From contig NZ_JAOEBG010000024.1 of the NCBI RefSeq assembly GCF_029836165.1, positions 26,683 to 90,682 on the forward strand: a stretch of 64,000 bases of DNA. Reading direction: 5' to 3'. The DNA comes from Pseudomonas sp. GD04091 (GTDB lineage Bacteria; Pseudomonadota; Gammaproteobacteria; Pseudomonadales; Pseudomonadaceae). Both the position numbers and the translations under genes were made by a program. The notes under the pieces are model-generated. The model saw nothing but the letters and a program-made list of their open reading frames with translations, had not been told where the DNA came from and made no database searches. Positions 5,790-14,106 of the stretch are shown one piece after another. Within the stretch, counting starts at the first letter, position 1. Each line of letters opens with the position of its first letter.

Positions 5790-7124
5790 ATGAAGAAGGC
5801 AAAACTGAGCCTCGCCTGGCAGATCGTCATCGGTCTGTTGCTGGGCGTTGCAGTCGGCGCGCTACTGAATCATTTCAGTGCAGAAAAGGCATGGTGGATC
5901 AGCAACGTCCTCCAGCCCGCCGGCGACATCTTCATTCGCCTGATCAAGATGATCGTCGTCCCGATCGTGATTTCGTCGCTGATCGTGGGCATCGCCGGGG
6001 TTGGCGACGCGAAGAAACTGGGCAGCATCGGCCTGAAGACCATCATCTACTTCGAGGTGGTGACCACCATCGCCATCGTCGTCGGCCTGGTCCTGGCCAA
6101 CGTGTTCCACCCGGGTGCCGGCATCGACATGAGCACTCTGGGCACCGTCGACATCTCCAAGTACCAGGCCACCGCGGCCGAGGTGCAGCATGAACACGCG
6201 TTCATCGAGACCCTGCTCAACCTGATCCCGTCGAACATCTTCGCGGCGCTGATGCGTGGCGAAATGCTGCCGATCATCTTCTTCTCGGTGATGTTCGGCA
6301 TGGGTCTGTCGAGCCTCAACGCCGATCTGCGCGAGCCGCTGGTGCGCACCTTCCAGGGCGTGTCGGAGACCATGTTCAAGGTCACCCACATGATCATGAA
6401 CTACGCCCCTATCGGCGTGTTCGCCCTGATCGCCGCCACCGTCGCCAACTTCGGCTTCGCATCCTTGCTGCCGCTGGCCAAGCTGGTGCTGCTGGTGTAC
6501 TTCGCCATCGCCTTCTTCGCCTTCATGGTGCTGGGCCTGGTGGCGCGCGTGTTTGGCTTCTCGATCATCAAGATCATGCGCATCATGAAGGACGAGCTGA
6601 TCCTCGCCTACTCCACCTCCAGCTCCGAGACCGTGCTGCCGCGCGTGATCGAGAAGATGGAGAAGTACGGTGCGCCGAAGTCGATCTGCTCGTTCGTGGT
6701 ACCGACCGGCTACTCCTTCAACCTCGACGGTTCGACCCTGTACCAGAGCATCGCGGCGATCTTCATCGCCCAGCTGTACGGCATCGACCTGTCCTGGAGC
6801 CAGCAGCTGCTGCTGGTACTGACCCTGATGGTCACCTCCAAAGGTATCGCCGGCGTGCCGGGCGTGTCCTTCGTGGTGTTGCTAGCCACCCTGGGCAGCG
6901 TGGGCATTCCGCTGGAAGGCCTGGCCTTCATCGCCGGTGTCGACCGCATCATGGACATGGCCCGTACCGCGCTGAACGTGGTTGGCAACGCCCTGGCCGC
7001 GGTGGTCATCGCCAAGTGGCAGGGTATGTATGACGCCGAGAAAGGCGCGGCGTACTACCAGTCGCTGGTGCTGGACAAAGGCAAGAAAGAGGCTGTGGTG
7101 GCGGGCAAGACCGTCAACCAGTGA
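5790..7124 (+). CDS. gltP: Glutamate/aspartate:proton symporter GltP
   Basis: Inner-membrane transporter of the DAACS (SLC1) family, 444 residues. It has several transmembrane helices, a Ser-rich re-entrant loop TSSSET (hairpin 1), a substrate-binding segment NLDGSTLYQ, the second loop SKGIAGVPG and the helix-8 motif DRIMDMARTALNVVGNA, all hallmarks of glutamate/C4-dicarboxylate carriers. Binding-site residues favour acidic amino acids over C4-dicarboxylates, and AauR-type boxes upstream agree. The ATG at 5790 follows AAAGGGTAATGAC. An upstream in-frame ATG at 5691 would add a hydrophilic tail without a ribosome site. A strong terminator follows. Confidence 0.9.
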   Translation: MKKAKLSLAWQIVIGLLLGVAVGALLNHFSAEKAWWISNVLQPAGDIFIRLIKMIVVPIVISSLIVGIAGVGDAKKLGSIGLKTIIYFEVVTTIAIVVGLVLANVFHPGAGIDMSTLGTVDISKYQATAAEVQHEHAFIETLLNLIPSNIFAALMRGEMLPIIFFSVMFGMGLSSLNADLREPLVRTFQGVSETMFKVTHMIMNYAPIGVFALIAATVANFGFASLLPLAKLVLLVYFAIAFFAFMVLGLVARVFGFSIIKIMRIMKDELILAYSTSSSETVLPRVIEKMEKYGAPKSICSFVVPTGYSFNLDGSTLYQSIAAIFIAQLYGIDLSWSQQLLLVLTLMVTSKGIAGVPGVSFVVLLATLGSVGIPLEGLAFIAGVDRIMDMARTALNVVGNALAAVVIAKWQGMYDAEKGAAYYQSLVLDKGKKEAVVAGKTVNQ

Positions 7125-7143
7125 GCCACTGAGCTGAACGAAG

Positions 7144-7172
7144 AGCCCCGACTAGTCGGGGCTTTTTGTTTT
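7144..7172 (+). terminator. Intrinsic terminator of gltP
   Basis: The 20-bp palindrome AGCCCCGACTAGTCGGGGCT (7144-7163) is followed by TTTTGTTTT: a classic rho-independent terminator 20 bp after the gltP stop. Confidence 0.9.
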
Positions 7173-7189
7173 ATAGGCGACCACAGCCC

Positions 7190-7320
7190 CTGTAGGTGCG
7201 GCCTTGTCGGGGCGCCGGAGCGGTCGGAAAGGGGCGCGCAGCGGCCCCAGAGTCTCGGCATCATGCAAAATCGCCGGGGCTGCTGCGCAGCCCTTTCGCG
7301 ACACAAGGCCGCTCCTACAG
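7190..7320. repeat. Paired REP element (BIME)
   Basis: CTGTAGGTGCGGCCTTG at the left end is mirrored by CAAGGCCGCTCCTACAG at the right end, with two palindromic GGCCCC/GGGGC cores and the linker CGGCATCATGCAAAATCGCC between. The same composite element recurs at 21068-21184. It is non-coding. Confidence 0.8.
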
Positions 7321-7356
7321 CTATCATTCGTGCATTTTTCACGGGGGAACACACGG

Positions 7357-8586
7357 ATGCTCAACGGCCTCTGGCTCGGCTTTTTCCTGGTGGCGGCCAT
7401 CTCCGCCCTGGCCCAGTGGCTGGTGGGCGGCAACGCTGGCATCTTCGCCGCGATGGTCGAGAGCATCTTCGCCATGGCCAAGCTGTCGGTGGAGGTCATG
7501 GTCCTGCTGTTCGGCACCCTGACCCTGTGGCTGGGCTTCCTCAAGATCGCCGAGAAGGCCGGCATCGTCGAATGGCTGGCCAAGGTGCTCGGCCCGTTGT
7601 TCGCCCGGCTGATGCCGGAAGTGCCGCCCGGCCATCCGGCCCTGGGCCTGATCACCATGAACTTCGCCGCCAACGGCCTGGGCCTGGACAACGCCGCCAC
7701 GCCCATCGGCCTGAAGGCGATGCGCTCGCTGCAGGAGCTCAACCCCAGCAGCACCACGGCGAGCAACGCGCAGATCCTGTTCCTGGTGCTCAACGCCTCG
7801 TCGCTGACCCTGCTGCCGGTGACCATCTTCATGTACCGCGCCCAGCAAGGCGCGCCCGATCCGACCATGGTGTTCCTGCCGATCCTGCTGGCCACCAGTT
7901 GCTCGACCCTGGTCGGCCTGCTGTCGGTGGCGGTGATGCAGCGCCTGCGCCTGTGGGATCCGGTGGTGCTTGCCTATCTGATCCCGGGCGCCTTGTTGCT
8001 GGGCGGCTTCATGGCGTTCCTGGGTACCCTGTCGGCGGCCGCGCTGGCCAGCCTGTCGTCGATCCTCGGCAACCTGACGCTGTTCGGCGTGATCATGCTG
8101 TTCCTGGTGATCGGCGCACTGAGACGGGTGCAGGTGTACGAGGCGTTCGTCGAGGGCGCCAAGGAGGGCTTCGACGTGGCCAAGGGGCTGCTGCCCTACC
8201 TGGTGGCGATGCTGGTGGCGGTGGGCGTGCTGCGCGCCTCGGGCGCTCTGGAACTGGCCCTGGACGGTATCCGCCACACGGTGAACTGGATGGGCCTGGA
8301 CACCCGCTTCGTCGAGGGCCTGCCCACCGCGCTGGTCAAGCCGTTCTCCGGCAGCGCGGCGCGAGCCATGCTGATCGAGACCATGCAGACCCAGGGCGTG
8401 GACAGCTTCCCGGCGCTGGTGGCGGCGACCATCCAGGGCAGCACCGAGACCACCTTCTACGTACTGGCGGTGTATTTCGGCGCGGTGGGCATCCAGCGGG
8501 TGCGCCACGCGGTGGGCTGCGCCCTGCTGGCCGAGCTGGCCGGGGTGATCGCGGCGATATTCGTCTGCTACTGGTTCTTCGCCTGA
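7357..8586 (+). CDS. Nucleoside-recognition (Gate) domain protein, SpmA-SpmB-type fusion
   Basis: Integral membrane protein of 409 residues with two Gate domains. The first half (about 1-200) resembles spore maturation protein A, with the conserved NFAANGLGLDNAATPIGLKAM, and the second half (about 215-405) resembles SpmB, with PFSGSAARAMLIE and ATIQGSTETTFYVLAVYFG. Bacillus has these as two genes; non-sporulating proteobacteria carry the fusion, whose substrate is unknown. The ATG at 7357 has GGGGGAA upstream. Its last 19 nt overlap the convergent lipoprotein gene. Confidence 0.85.
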   Translation: MLNGLWLGFFLVAAISALAQWLVGGNAGIFAAMVESIFAMAKLSVEVMVLLFGTLTLWLGFLKIAEKAGIVEWLAKVLGPLFARLMPEVPPGHPALGLITMNFAANGLGLDNAATPIGLKAMRSLQELNPSSTTASNAQILFLVLNASSLTLLPVTIFMYRAQQGAPDPTMVFLPILLATSCSTLVGLLSVAVMQRLRLWDPVVLAYLIPGALLLGGFMAFLGTLSAAALASLSSILGNLTLFGVIMLFLVIGALRRVQVYEAFVEGAKEGFDVAKGLLPYLVAMLVAVGVLRASGALELALDGIRHTVNWMGLDTRFVEGLPTALVKPFSGSAARAMLIETMQTQGVDSFPALVAATIQGSTETTFYVLAVYFGAVGIQRVRHAVGCALLAELAGVIAAIFVCYWFFA

Positions 8587-9191
8587 GCCTGAGCGGCCTG
8601 GGCGATGCTCCAGTCGATCACCTGGCGCGACAGTTGGTCGCCGGCCGTGCCGAAGCCGGCGACCACCACTGGCACCTTTTGCCCGTCCAGCGGCTGACGC
8701 ACCTCGAAACGCTTGCTGGCGAGGATGCGCTGGCTGCGGCCCTGCACCAGCCGGGCGTCATAGCGGATCACCACTTCGACCGCGCCCCCGGCCCGATACT
8801 CGCTCTGGAACGCCTGCAGCTCGCCGCCCAGCTCGTAGTCGGCCTGCAGGTTGCTGTCGTCGGCGCTCAGGCGCTGGACCCGGCCATCGCGCTGGAATCC
8901 GTCTAGCAAGCGATTACGCACCAGCAACGGCACCGGGTCGCTCCAGCGCGCGCCCTTGTAGCTGCTGATCACATCTCCCTGGGGAATCACCGCGATGCGC
9001 GGCGCGGCCAGGGCCTCGCTGGCCAGCGGTTTGTTCACCCGCAGCGACCAGTCCAGGGGCGTGGCGGCGCGGGCTTCCTGGCCGACCGGCAGGCGGTAGA
9101 TATCCACAGGCTCGCTCTGCGGCAGGATCGAGCAGGCCGAAGCCAGGCTCAGGGTGGCGGCGAGCGCGACCAGGCGCAGGGACGGCTTCAT
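8568..9191 (-). CDS. MCE-system outer-membrane lipoprotein (PqiC/DUF330-like)
   Basis: Predicted 207-residue lipoprotein: signal peptide with lipobox LASAC, mature Cys at residue 20. The C-terminal part is an ABC-type transport auxiliary (PqiC/YmbA) domain with PRIAVIPQGDV and LQADYELGGELQAF. In E. coli, PqiC anchors an MCE tunnel at the outer membrane. Last gene of the operon: its ATG overlaps the MCE gene stop (ATGA at 9188-9191). The stop overlaps the end of the convergent SpmA/B gene. Confidence 0.85.
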   Translation of the reverse strand: MKPSLRLVALAATLSLASACSILPQSEPVDIYRLPVGQEARAATPLDWSLRVNKPLASEALAAPRIAVIPQGDVISSYKGARWSDPVPLLVRNRLLDGFQRDGRVQRLSADDSNLQADYELGGELQAFQSEYRAGGAVEVVIRYDARLVQGRSQRILASKRFEVRQPLDGQKVPVVVAGFGTAGDQLSRQVIDWSIAQAAQAQAKNQ

Positions 9192-10126
9192 GGCTGGAAC
9201 TCCTTGTTGTTGTCGCGGCCCAGCAGGTAGCCGCTGGGGTCGGCCTCCAGGCGCCGGGAGATGCCCTTGAGGGCATTCAGGGTCTCGCGCAGCTCGCGGA
9301 TGGCCGGGGCGATCTGGTTCAGGCCCTGGGCGCCGTCGTCGATGGACTGGCGGTTGTCCTTGAGCAGGCTGTTGATGGTGGCAGTGCTTTCGGCCAGCGA
9401 CTGCATGGCCTGCTCGGCGCTGCCGATGGCCTGTTTGCCCTGGGTGCCGAGCAGGCCGTTGGCGTTGCGCATCAGCGCCTGGGTTTCGGCGAGCGTGGCG
9501 TTGGCCTGCTTGCCGACCAGGGACAGTTGCTCGATGGCCTCGGCGATACCGCCCTTGTGGTTGGCGAAGGCGCCGGTGGTCTGGTCGAGGTTGGCCAGGG
9601 TGTTGCTCAAGTGCTCGATGTTGCGCTCGGAGAACATCAGGTTGGCGTTGTGCAGCAGCAGGTTGATGTTGGTCACCAGGTCGCTGCTGTCGTTGAGCAG
9701 GCGCGAGATCGGCGACGGCGAGGCGACGATCACCGGTAGCTTGCCGCCCTTGCCCTTGAGCTCGGGGCTTTGCGGGGTGCCGCCGCTGAGCTGGATGAAC
9801 GAGTTGCCGGTCACGCCGGCGAGGGTGAGCTTGGCCTGGGTGTCCTCCTTGACCGGGGTGTCGCCGTTCAGGCGCACCTGGGCCAGCACCCGGCGCGGAT
9901 CCTTGGGGTCGAGGCGCAGGCTGCTGACGTCGCCGACCTTGATGCCGTTGTACTGCACCGGGCTACCTCGGGACAGGCCAGAGACCGCCTCGTTGAACAC
10001 CACTTCGTAGTCCTTGAAGGCGTCATCGACACTGGACTTGGCCAGCCACAGGCCGAACAGCATGGCGCCGGCCACCACCAGCACGGTGACCAGGCCGATC
10101 AGGACATGATGAGCTCGGGTTTCCAT
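9188..10126 (-). CDS. MCE-domain (MlaD-like) lipid transport protein
   Basis: Protein of 312 residues with one N-terminal anchor helix (about 8-30), one MCE domain (about 38-117, with SGLSRGSPVQYNGIKVGDV and TGNSFIQL), and a long helical tail (about 150-285) rich in Gln, Asn and Leu that is likely to form a coiled coil or tube. It binds and passes phospholipids across the periplasm in Mla/Pqi-like systems. It sits between the ATPase gene (3-nt gap) and the lipoprotein gene (4-nt overlap). The combination of a long tail and a lipoprotein subunit distinguishes it from canonical MlaD. Confidence 0.9.
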   Translation of the reverse strand: METRAHHVLIGLVTVLVVAGAMLFGLWLAKSSVDDAFKDYEVVFNEAVSGLSRGSPVQYNGIKVGDVSSLRLDPKDPRRVLAQVRLNGDTPVKEDTQAKLTLAGVTGNSFIQLSGGTPQSPELKGKGGKLPVIVASPSPISRLLNDSSDLVTNINLLLHNANLMFSERNIEHLSNTLANLDQTTGAFANHKGGIAEAIEQLSLVGKQANATLAETQALMRNANGLLGTQGKQAIGSAEQAMQSLAESTATINSLLKDNRQSIDDGAQGLNQIAPAIRELRETLNALKGISRRLEADPSGYLLGRDNNKEFQP

Positions 10127-10129
10127 CGT

Positions 10130-10921
10130 TCAGCGCTCCTGCCGGGCGCGCAGGGCGGCCTCCTCGGCCGCCCGGCCACGCGGGCCGTGAAAGTATTCGT
10201 GGATCCAGGGATCGTCGGTCTGCTCGACTTCGCTGAGCGGGCCGGCCACCAGCACCTTCTTCTGCGACAGCACCGCCACTCGGTCGGTGATGGTGTAGAG
10301 CGTGTCCAGGTCGTGGGTGATGAGGAACACCGACAGGCCCAGGGCGTCGCGCAGGGTGAGAATCAATTGGTCGAAGGCGGCGGCGCCGATCGGGTCGAGG
10401 CCGGCGGTGGGCTCGTCGAGGAACAGGATGTCCGGGTCCAGCGCCAGCGCGCGGGCCAGGGCGGCGCGCTTGATCATGCCGCCGGACAGCGAGGACGGGT
10501 ACTTGTCGGCGGCGCTGATCGGCAGTCCGGCCAGGGCCAGTTTCACGCCGGCCAGGTGCTCGGCATCGTCCCGCGACAGACCGGCATGTTCGATCAGGGG
10601 CAAGGCGACGTTCTCGGTGACGGTCAGCGACGAGAACAGTGCGCCCTTCTGGAACAGCACGCCGAAGCGCCGCTCCACCTGTGAGCGCTGCGCCTCGTTG
10701 AGCGTGGCCAGGTCCTGCCCGAACACCTTGACCTGGCCTTCGTCGGGCCGGCGCAAACCGACGATGCTGCGCAGCAGCACCGACTTGCCACTGCCCGAGC
10801 CGCCGACCACGGCGAGGATTTCACCCCGATACAGGTCCAGGTCGAGGTGCTCGTGCACCACCTGGCTGCCGAACCGGTTGCAGATACCCCGCGCTTCGAT
10901 CACCGTTTCCCGGCCGCTCAC
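10130..10921 (-). CDS. ABC transporter ATPase of the MCE system (MlaF-like)
   Basis: Cytoplasmic ATPase of 263 residues with Walker A GGSGSGKS (about 40-47), Q-loop FQKGALF, signature YPSSLSGGM, Walker B ILFLDEPTAGLDP and H-loop LITHDLDTL. It powers lipid movement through the STAS-permease encoded upstream. I chose GTG at 10921, which overlaps the permease stop as GTGA and has GGAG 10 nt upstream; the frame stays open further upstream inside the permease gene, but that stretch is the permease read in another frame. Confidence 0.85.
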   Translation of the reverse strand: MSGRETVIEARGICNRFGSQVVHEHLDLDLYRGEILAVVGGSGSGKSVLLRSIVGLRRPDEGQVKVFGQDLATLNEAQRSQVERRFGVLFQKGALFSSLTVTENVALPLIEHAGLSRDDAEHLAGVKLALAGLPISAADKYPSSLSGGMIKRAALARALALDPDILFLDEPTAGLDPIGAAAFDQLILTLRDALGLSVFLITHDLDTLYTITDRVAVLSQKKVLVAGPLSEVEQTDDPWIHEYFHGPRGRAAEEAALRARQER

Positions 10922-12051
10922 CAGCCCATCTCCATGAAGAACAGCGCGGCCACCGCATCCAGCACGATCACCACGAAGATCGATTGCACCACGGCGGAGG
11001 TGGTGTGCGCACCGACCGATTCGGCGCTGCCGCTGACCTTGAAGCCCTCCAGGCAGCCGATGGCGGCGATCAGGAAGGCGAAGAACGGCGCCTTGGCCAT
11101 GCCCACCAGGAAGTGCTGCACGCCGATGTCGCTCTGCAGCAGCGACAGGAACATGGCCGGCGAAATGTCCAGGGTCAGGGCGCAGACCACCGCGCCACCG
11201 ATCATGCCGCAGATCATCGCGACGAAGGTCAGCAGCGGCAGGGCGATCAGCAGCGCCAGCACCCGGGGTACCACCAGCAGTTCGATGGGGTTCAGGCCCA
11301 GGGTGCGGATGGCGTCGATCTCTTCGTTGGCTTTCATCGAGCCGATCTGCGCGGTGAAGGCGCTGGCGGTGCGACCGGCCATGAGGATGGCGGTGAGCAG
11401 CACGGCGAACTCGCGCAGGAAGGAGAACGCCACCAGGTCGACGGTGAAGATGGTCGCGCCGAAGTCGGCCAGCACCGTCGCGCCGAGAAAGGCCACCACC
11501 GCGCCCACCAGGAAAGTCAGCAAGGCGACGATGGGCGCGGCGTCCAGGCCGGTCTGCTCGAGGTGCGCGACCACCGGGGTGATGCGCCAGCGGCGCGGCT
11601 GGAAGAAGCGCAGCAGCAGGGTTTCGAGGATCAGGCCGATGAAACCCAGCACCTGCCGGGTGTCCTGCCACAGTTGGTCGACGGCGCAGCCGATACGCGC
11701 CAGCAGCAGGATCAGCACCGGGCGCTCGGGCTCCTTGACCGGGATGCAGTAGTCCTGGACCGAGCAGTAGACGTTCTTCAGCAGGGCGCGGTTGGCCTCG
11801 GGAAGCTCGTCGGTGCAATGCGACAGGCGTTCGGAGCCCAGCAGCTCGGCCAGCAGCGAGGCGCCGGCGGTATCCAGTCGGCCAAGCTGGCTGAGGTCGG
11901 CGAGGGTGTCGTCGCCATACTGGTTGCGCAGTTGCTCGCACTCACGCTTGAGACCGGCGTAGTGGGCCAGGGTCCAGTCGCCGACGATGCGCAGGCGGGA
12001 CGGCTGCTGGCTGGTGTCCAGGGTGGCACTCGGGGTGGTCATAGGCTCCAT
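10918..12051 (-). CDS. MCE-system ABC permease (MlaE-like) with N-terminal STAS domain
   Basis: Inner-membrane protein of 377 residues. Residues about 15-105 form a STAS-like domain (RIVGDWTLAHYAG, LSQLGRLDTAGASLLAEL); residues about 125-377 form an MlaE permease with FLVGAVVAF, GRTASAFTAQIGSM and the EIDAIRTLG motif that couples to the ATPase. In canonical Mla the STAS subunit (MlaB) is separate, so this is a fused version. An ATG at 12042 (MTTPSAT) is an equally possible start. First gene of a four-gene operon; 90 bp separate it from the end of folA. Confidence 0.88.
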   Translation of the reverse strand: MEPMTTPSATLDTSQQPSRLRIVGDWTLAHYAGLKRECEQLRNQYGDDTLADLSQLGRLDTAGASLLAELLGSERLSHCTDELPEANRALLKNVYCSVQDYCIPVKEPERPVLILLLARIGCAVDQLWQDTRQVLGFIGLILETLLLRFFQPRRWRITPVVAHLEQTGLDAAPIVALLTFLVGAVVAFLGATVLADFGATIFTVDLVAFSFLREFAVLLTAILMAGRTASAFTAQIGSMKANEEIDAIRTLGLNPIELLVVPRVLALLIALPLLTFVAMICGMIGGAVVCALTLDISPAMFLSLLQSDIGVQHFLVGMAKAPFFAFLIAAIGCLEGFKVSGSAESVGAHTTSAVVQSIFVVIVLDAVAALFFMEMGW

Positions 12052-12141
12052 GCATCTGACTCGGTGCTGGGGGGCGAGTCAGATCATAGCGCAGCGGGCC
12101 GCGATGAGCAGTGCATTCCTGCCGGAGCGGCCCAGGTCCTC

Positions 12142-12660
12142 TCAAACCTTGTCCCACACCTCGAAGTGATAGGCCGGCCCATCTCCCTGCGCGGGTTGCG
12201 GCTCGCTCGAGGCCAGTCGCCAGTGCTGCTGATCGAACTCGGGGAACCACGCGTCGCCTTGCACCGAGAGCTCGACCCGGGTCAGGTACATGCGGCTCAC
12301 CAGCCCTTGCGCCAGTGCCTGCCCGTACAGCTGTGCCCCGCCGATCAGCATCAGCTCATCGACACCCTGCTCCCGGGCCCACTGCTCGGCACGGACCAGC
12401 GCAGCCTCCAGCGAGGCGAACACCTCGGCCCCCGCCAGCGCCAGGCCCGGCTGGCGGCTGACGACGATGTTCAACCGCCCCGGCAGTGGCCGACCCAGCG
12501 AATCCCAGGTCTTGCGCCCCATGATGATCGGCTTGCCCAGGGTGGTGGCCTTGAAGTACTTGAAGTCCCCCGGCAGGTGCCAGGGCATGGAATTGTCGAT
12601 GCCGATCACACGGTTCTCGGCGAACGCCGCGATCAGGCTCAGGGGGAGTGATGTAGTCAT
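12142..12660 (-). CDS. folA: Dihydrofolate reductase
   Basis: Reduces dihydrofolate to tetrahydrofolate with NADPH; the usual trimethoprim target. The 172 residues show the expected AFAENRVIGIDNSMPWHLPGD start (substrate Asp, Trp), NADP motif GRKTWDSLGRPLPGR, and MLIGGAQLY near the C-terminus. Length is typical (159-170). The ATG at 12660 has only a poor ribosome site, so the start is set by homology. The divergent DUF2868 gene begins 66 bp away. Confidence 0.93.
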   Translation of the reverse strand: MTTSLPLSLIAAFAENRVIGIDNSMPWHLPGDFKYFKATTLGKPIIMGRKTWDSLGRPLPGRLNIVVSRQPGLALAGAEVFASLEAALVRAEQWAREQGVDELMLIGGAQLYGQALAQGLVSRMYLTRVELSVQGDAWFPEFDQQHWRLASSEPQPAQGDGPAYHFEVWDKV

Positions 12661-12726
12661 GCCGGCGAGGATAGCACCGGGCACGTGGGTTATGCTTGCG
12701 CCCTGACCCGTGCAATGGAAGAGCTT

Positions 12727-14106
12727 GTGACTGCACCGACCCGACTCGACAAGCGCTGGCTCACCGAAGCGGTGCGCCTGCGCGAGGAACACGCCGGCGC
12801 CCTGGAGGACCAGGAGGCCAACCGCCGCGCCCGCCAACTGGGCGGCGACCTGGCGACACGCATCGAACAGCGCGCCCTGTGGCTGGCCGAGCGCGACGGT
12901 ATGACCGGCGCGCTGCGCCACTGGAAACAGGGCGCGCGCCTGGCCTTGCTGGCGCTCATGCTGTTCGCCGTGCTCAGCGGCGCGGGCCTGGGCTTGGCCG
13001 CGCTGGGCGATGGCCAGCGCCCGGTGAACGTGTTCTGGGCCTTGGGCAGCCTGCTTGGGTTGAACCTCGTGCTGCTGATCGGCTGGGCCGGGGGCTTTTT
13101 CTTCGCCGGCGAGCAGGGCGCGGCGCTGGGCCGCCTGTGGCTGTGGCTGAGCGAACGCTTCGCCCGCGACGCCAAGGCTGCGCAGCTGGCACCGGCCCTG
13201 CTTGTCCTGCTGCAGCGCCAGCGTCTGAGCCGCTGGCTGCTCGGCTTGCTGGTGCATGGCCTGTGGTGCCTGGCGATGCTGGCGGCGCTGGCGATGCTGC
13301 TGGCATTGCTGGCGACCCGGCGCTACGGCTTCGTCTGGGAAACCACACTGCTGGCTGCCGAGCCTTTCGTCGCTCTCACCCAGGCCCTTGGCGCCTTGCC
13401 ATCGCTGCTCGGTTTCGCCGTGCCAGACGCGGCGATGATCCGCGCCAGCGGCGACACCCTGCCGGCGCTGGACCTGGCGCGCCAGGCCTGGGCCAGCTGG
13501 CTGCTCGGCGTGGTGCTGGTCTACGGCCTGCTGCCCCGCCTGGCGCTGGCGGCGCTGTGCCTGTGGCGCTGGCGCCAGGGCCGCGAGCGCTTGTCCCTCG
13601 ACCTCAACCTGCCTGGCTATGCGCAACTGCGCGAAGCACTGATGCCACGCAGCGAGCGTATCGGCGTGCAGGACGCCGCGCCCGATGCCCTGCCGCGCTT
13701 CGAGGCCGGCCAGTTGGAGAGCGGCAGCAGCGGTGCCCTGCTGGTCGGCCTGGAGCTGGATGACCAGCGCCCCTGGCCTCCGGCATTGCCGAAAAGCGTG
13801 ACCAATGCCGGCGTACTCGACGGCCGCGAGTCGCGCAACAAGCTGCTCGAACAGCTCGGCCGCTTTCCCCCGGCGCGCCTGGCCATCGCCTGCGACCCGC
13901 GACGCTCGCCCGACCGCGGCAGCCTGGCCTTGCTCGCGGAGCTGGCGCGCAACGCCGGCGCCACGCGCATCTGGCTGCTGCAGGCGCAACCCGGCCAGGC
14001 GCTGGACGCCGCGCGCCTGGGCGACTGGCACCACGCCCTCGATCAGCTCGGCCTGCCCCACGCCGATACCTCCCCCCTGACCTGGCTGGAGCATGGCCAT
14101 GACTGA
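12727..14106 (+). CDS. DUF2868 membrane protein
   Basis: Protein of 459 residues, function unknown, fitting the DUF2868 family. After a charged N-terminus (about 70 residues) come paired helices (about 80-100 and 110-135), further helices around 170-200 and 250-275, then a cytoplasmic C-terminal half with an alpha/beta look (VTNAGVLDGRESRNKLLEQL, LAIACDPRRSPDRG). GTG at 12727 is preceded by GGAAGAGCTT; an ATG at 12715 is the alternative. It overlaps the GTPase gene by 8 nt, so both act together, perhaps with the GTPase controlling this membrane partner (inference). Confidence 0.8.
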   Translation: MTAPTRLDKRWLTEAVRLREEHAGALEDQEANRRARQLGGDLATRIEQRALWLAERDGMTGALRHWKQGARLALLALMLFAVLSGAGLGLAALGDGQRPVNVFWALGSLLGLNLVLLIGWAGGFFFAGEQGAALGRLWLWLSERFARDAKAAQLAPALLVLLQRQRLSRWLLGLLVHGLWCLAMLAALAMLLALLATRRYGFVWETTLLAAEPFVALTQALGALPSLLGFAVPDAAMIRASGDTLPALDLARQAWASWLLGVVLVYGLLPRLALAALCLWRWRQGRERLSLDLNLPGYAQLREALMPRSERIGVQDAAPDALPRFEAGQLESGSSGALLVGLELDDQRPWPPALPKSVTNAGVLDGRESRNKLLEQLGRFPPARLAIACDPRRSPDRGSLALLAELARNAGATRIWLLQAQPGQALDAARLGDWHHALDQLGLPHADTSPLTWLEHGHD

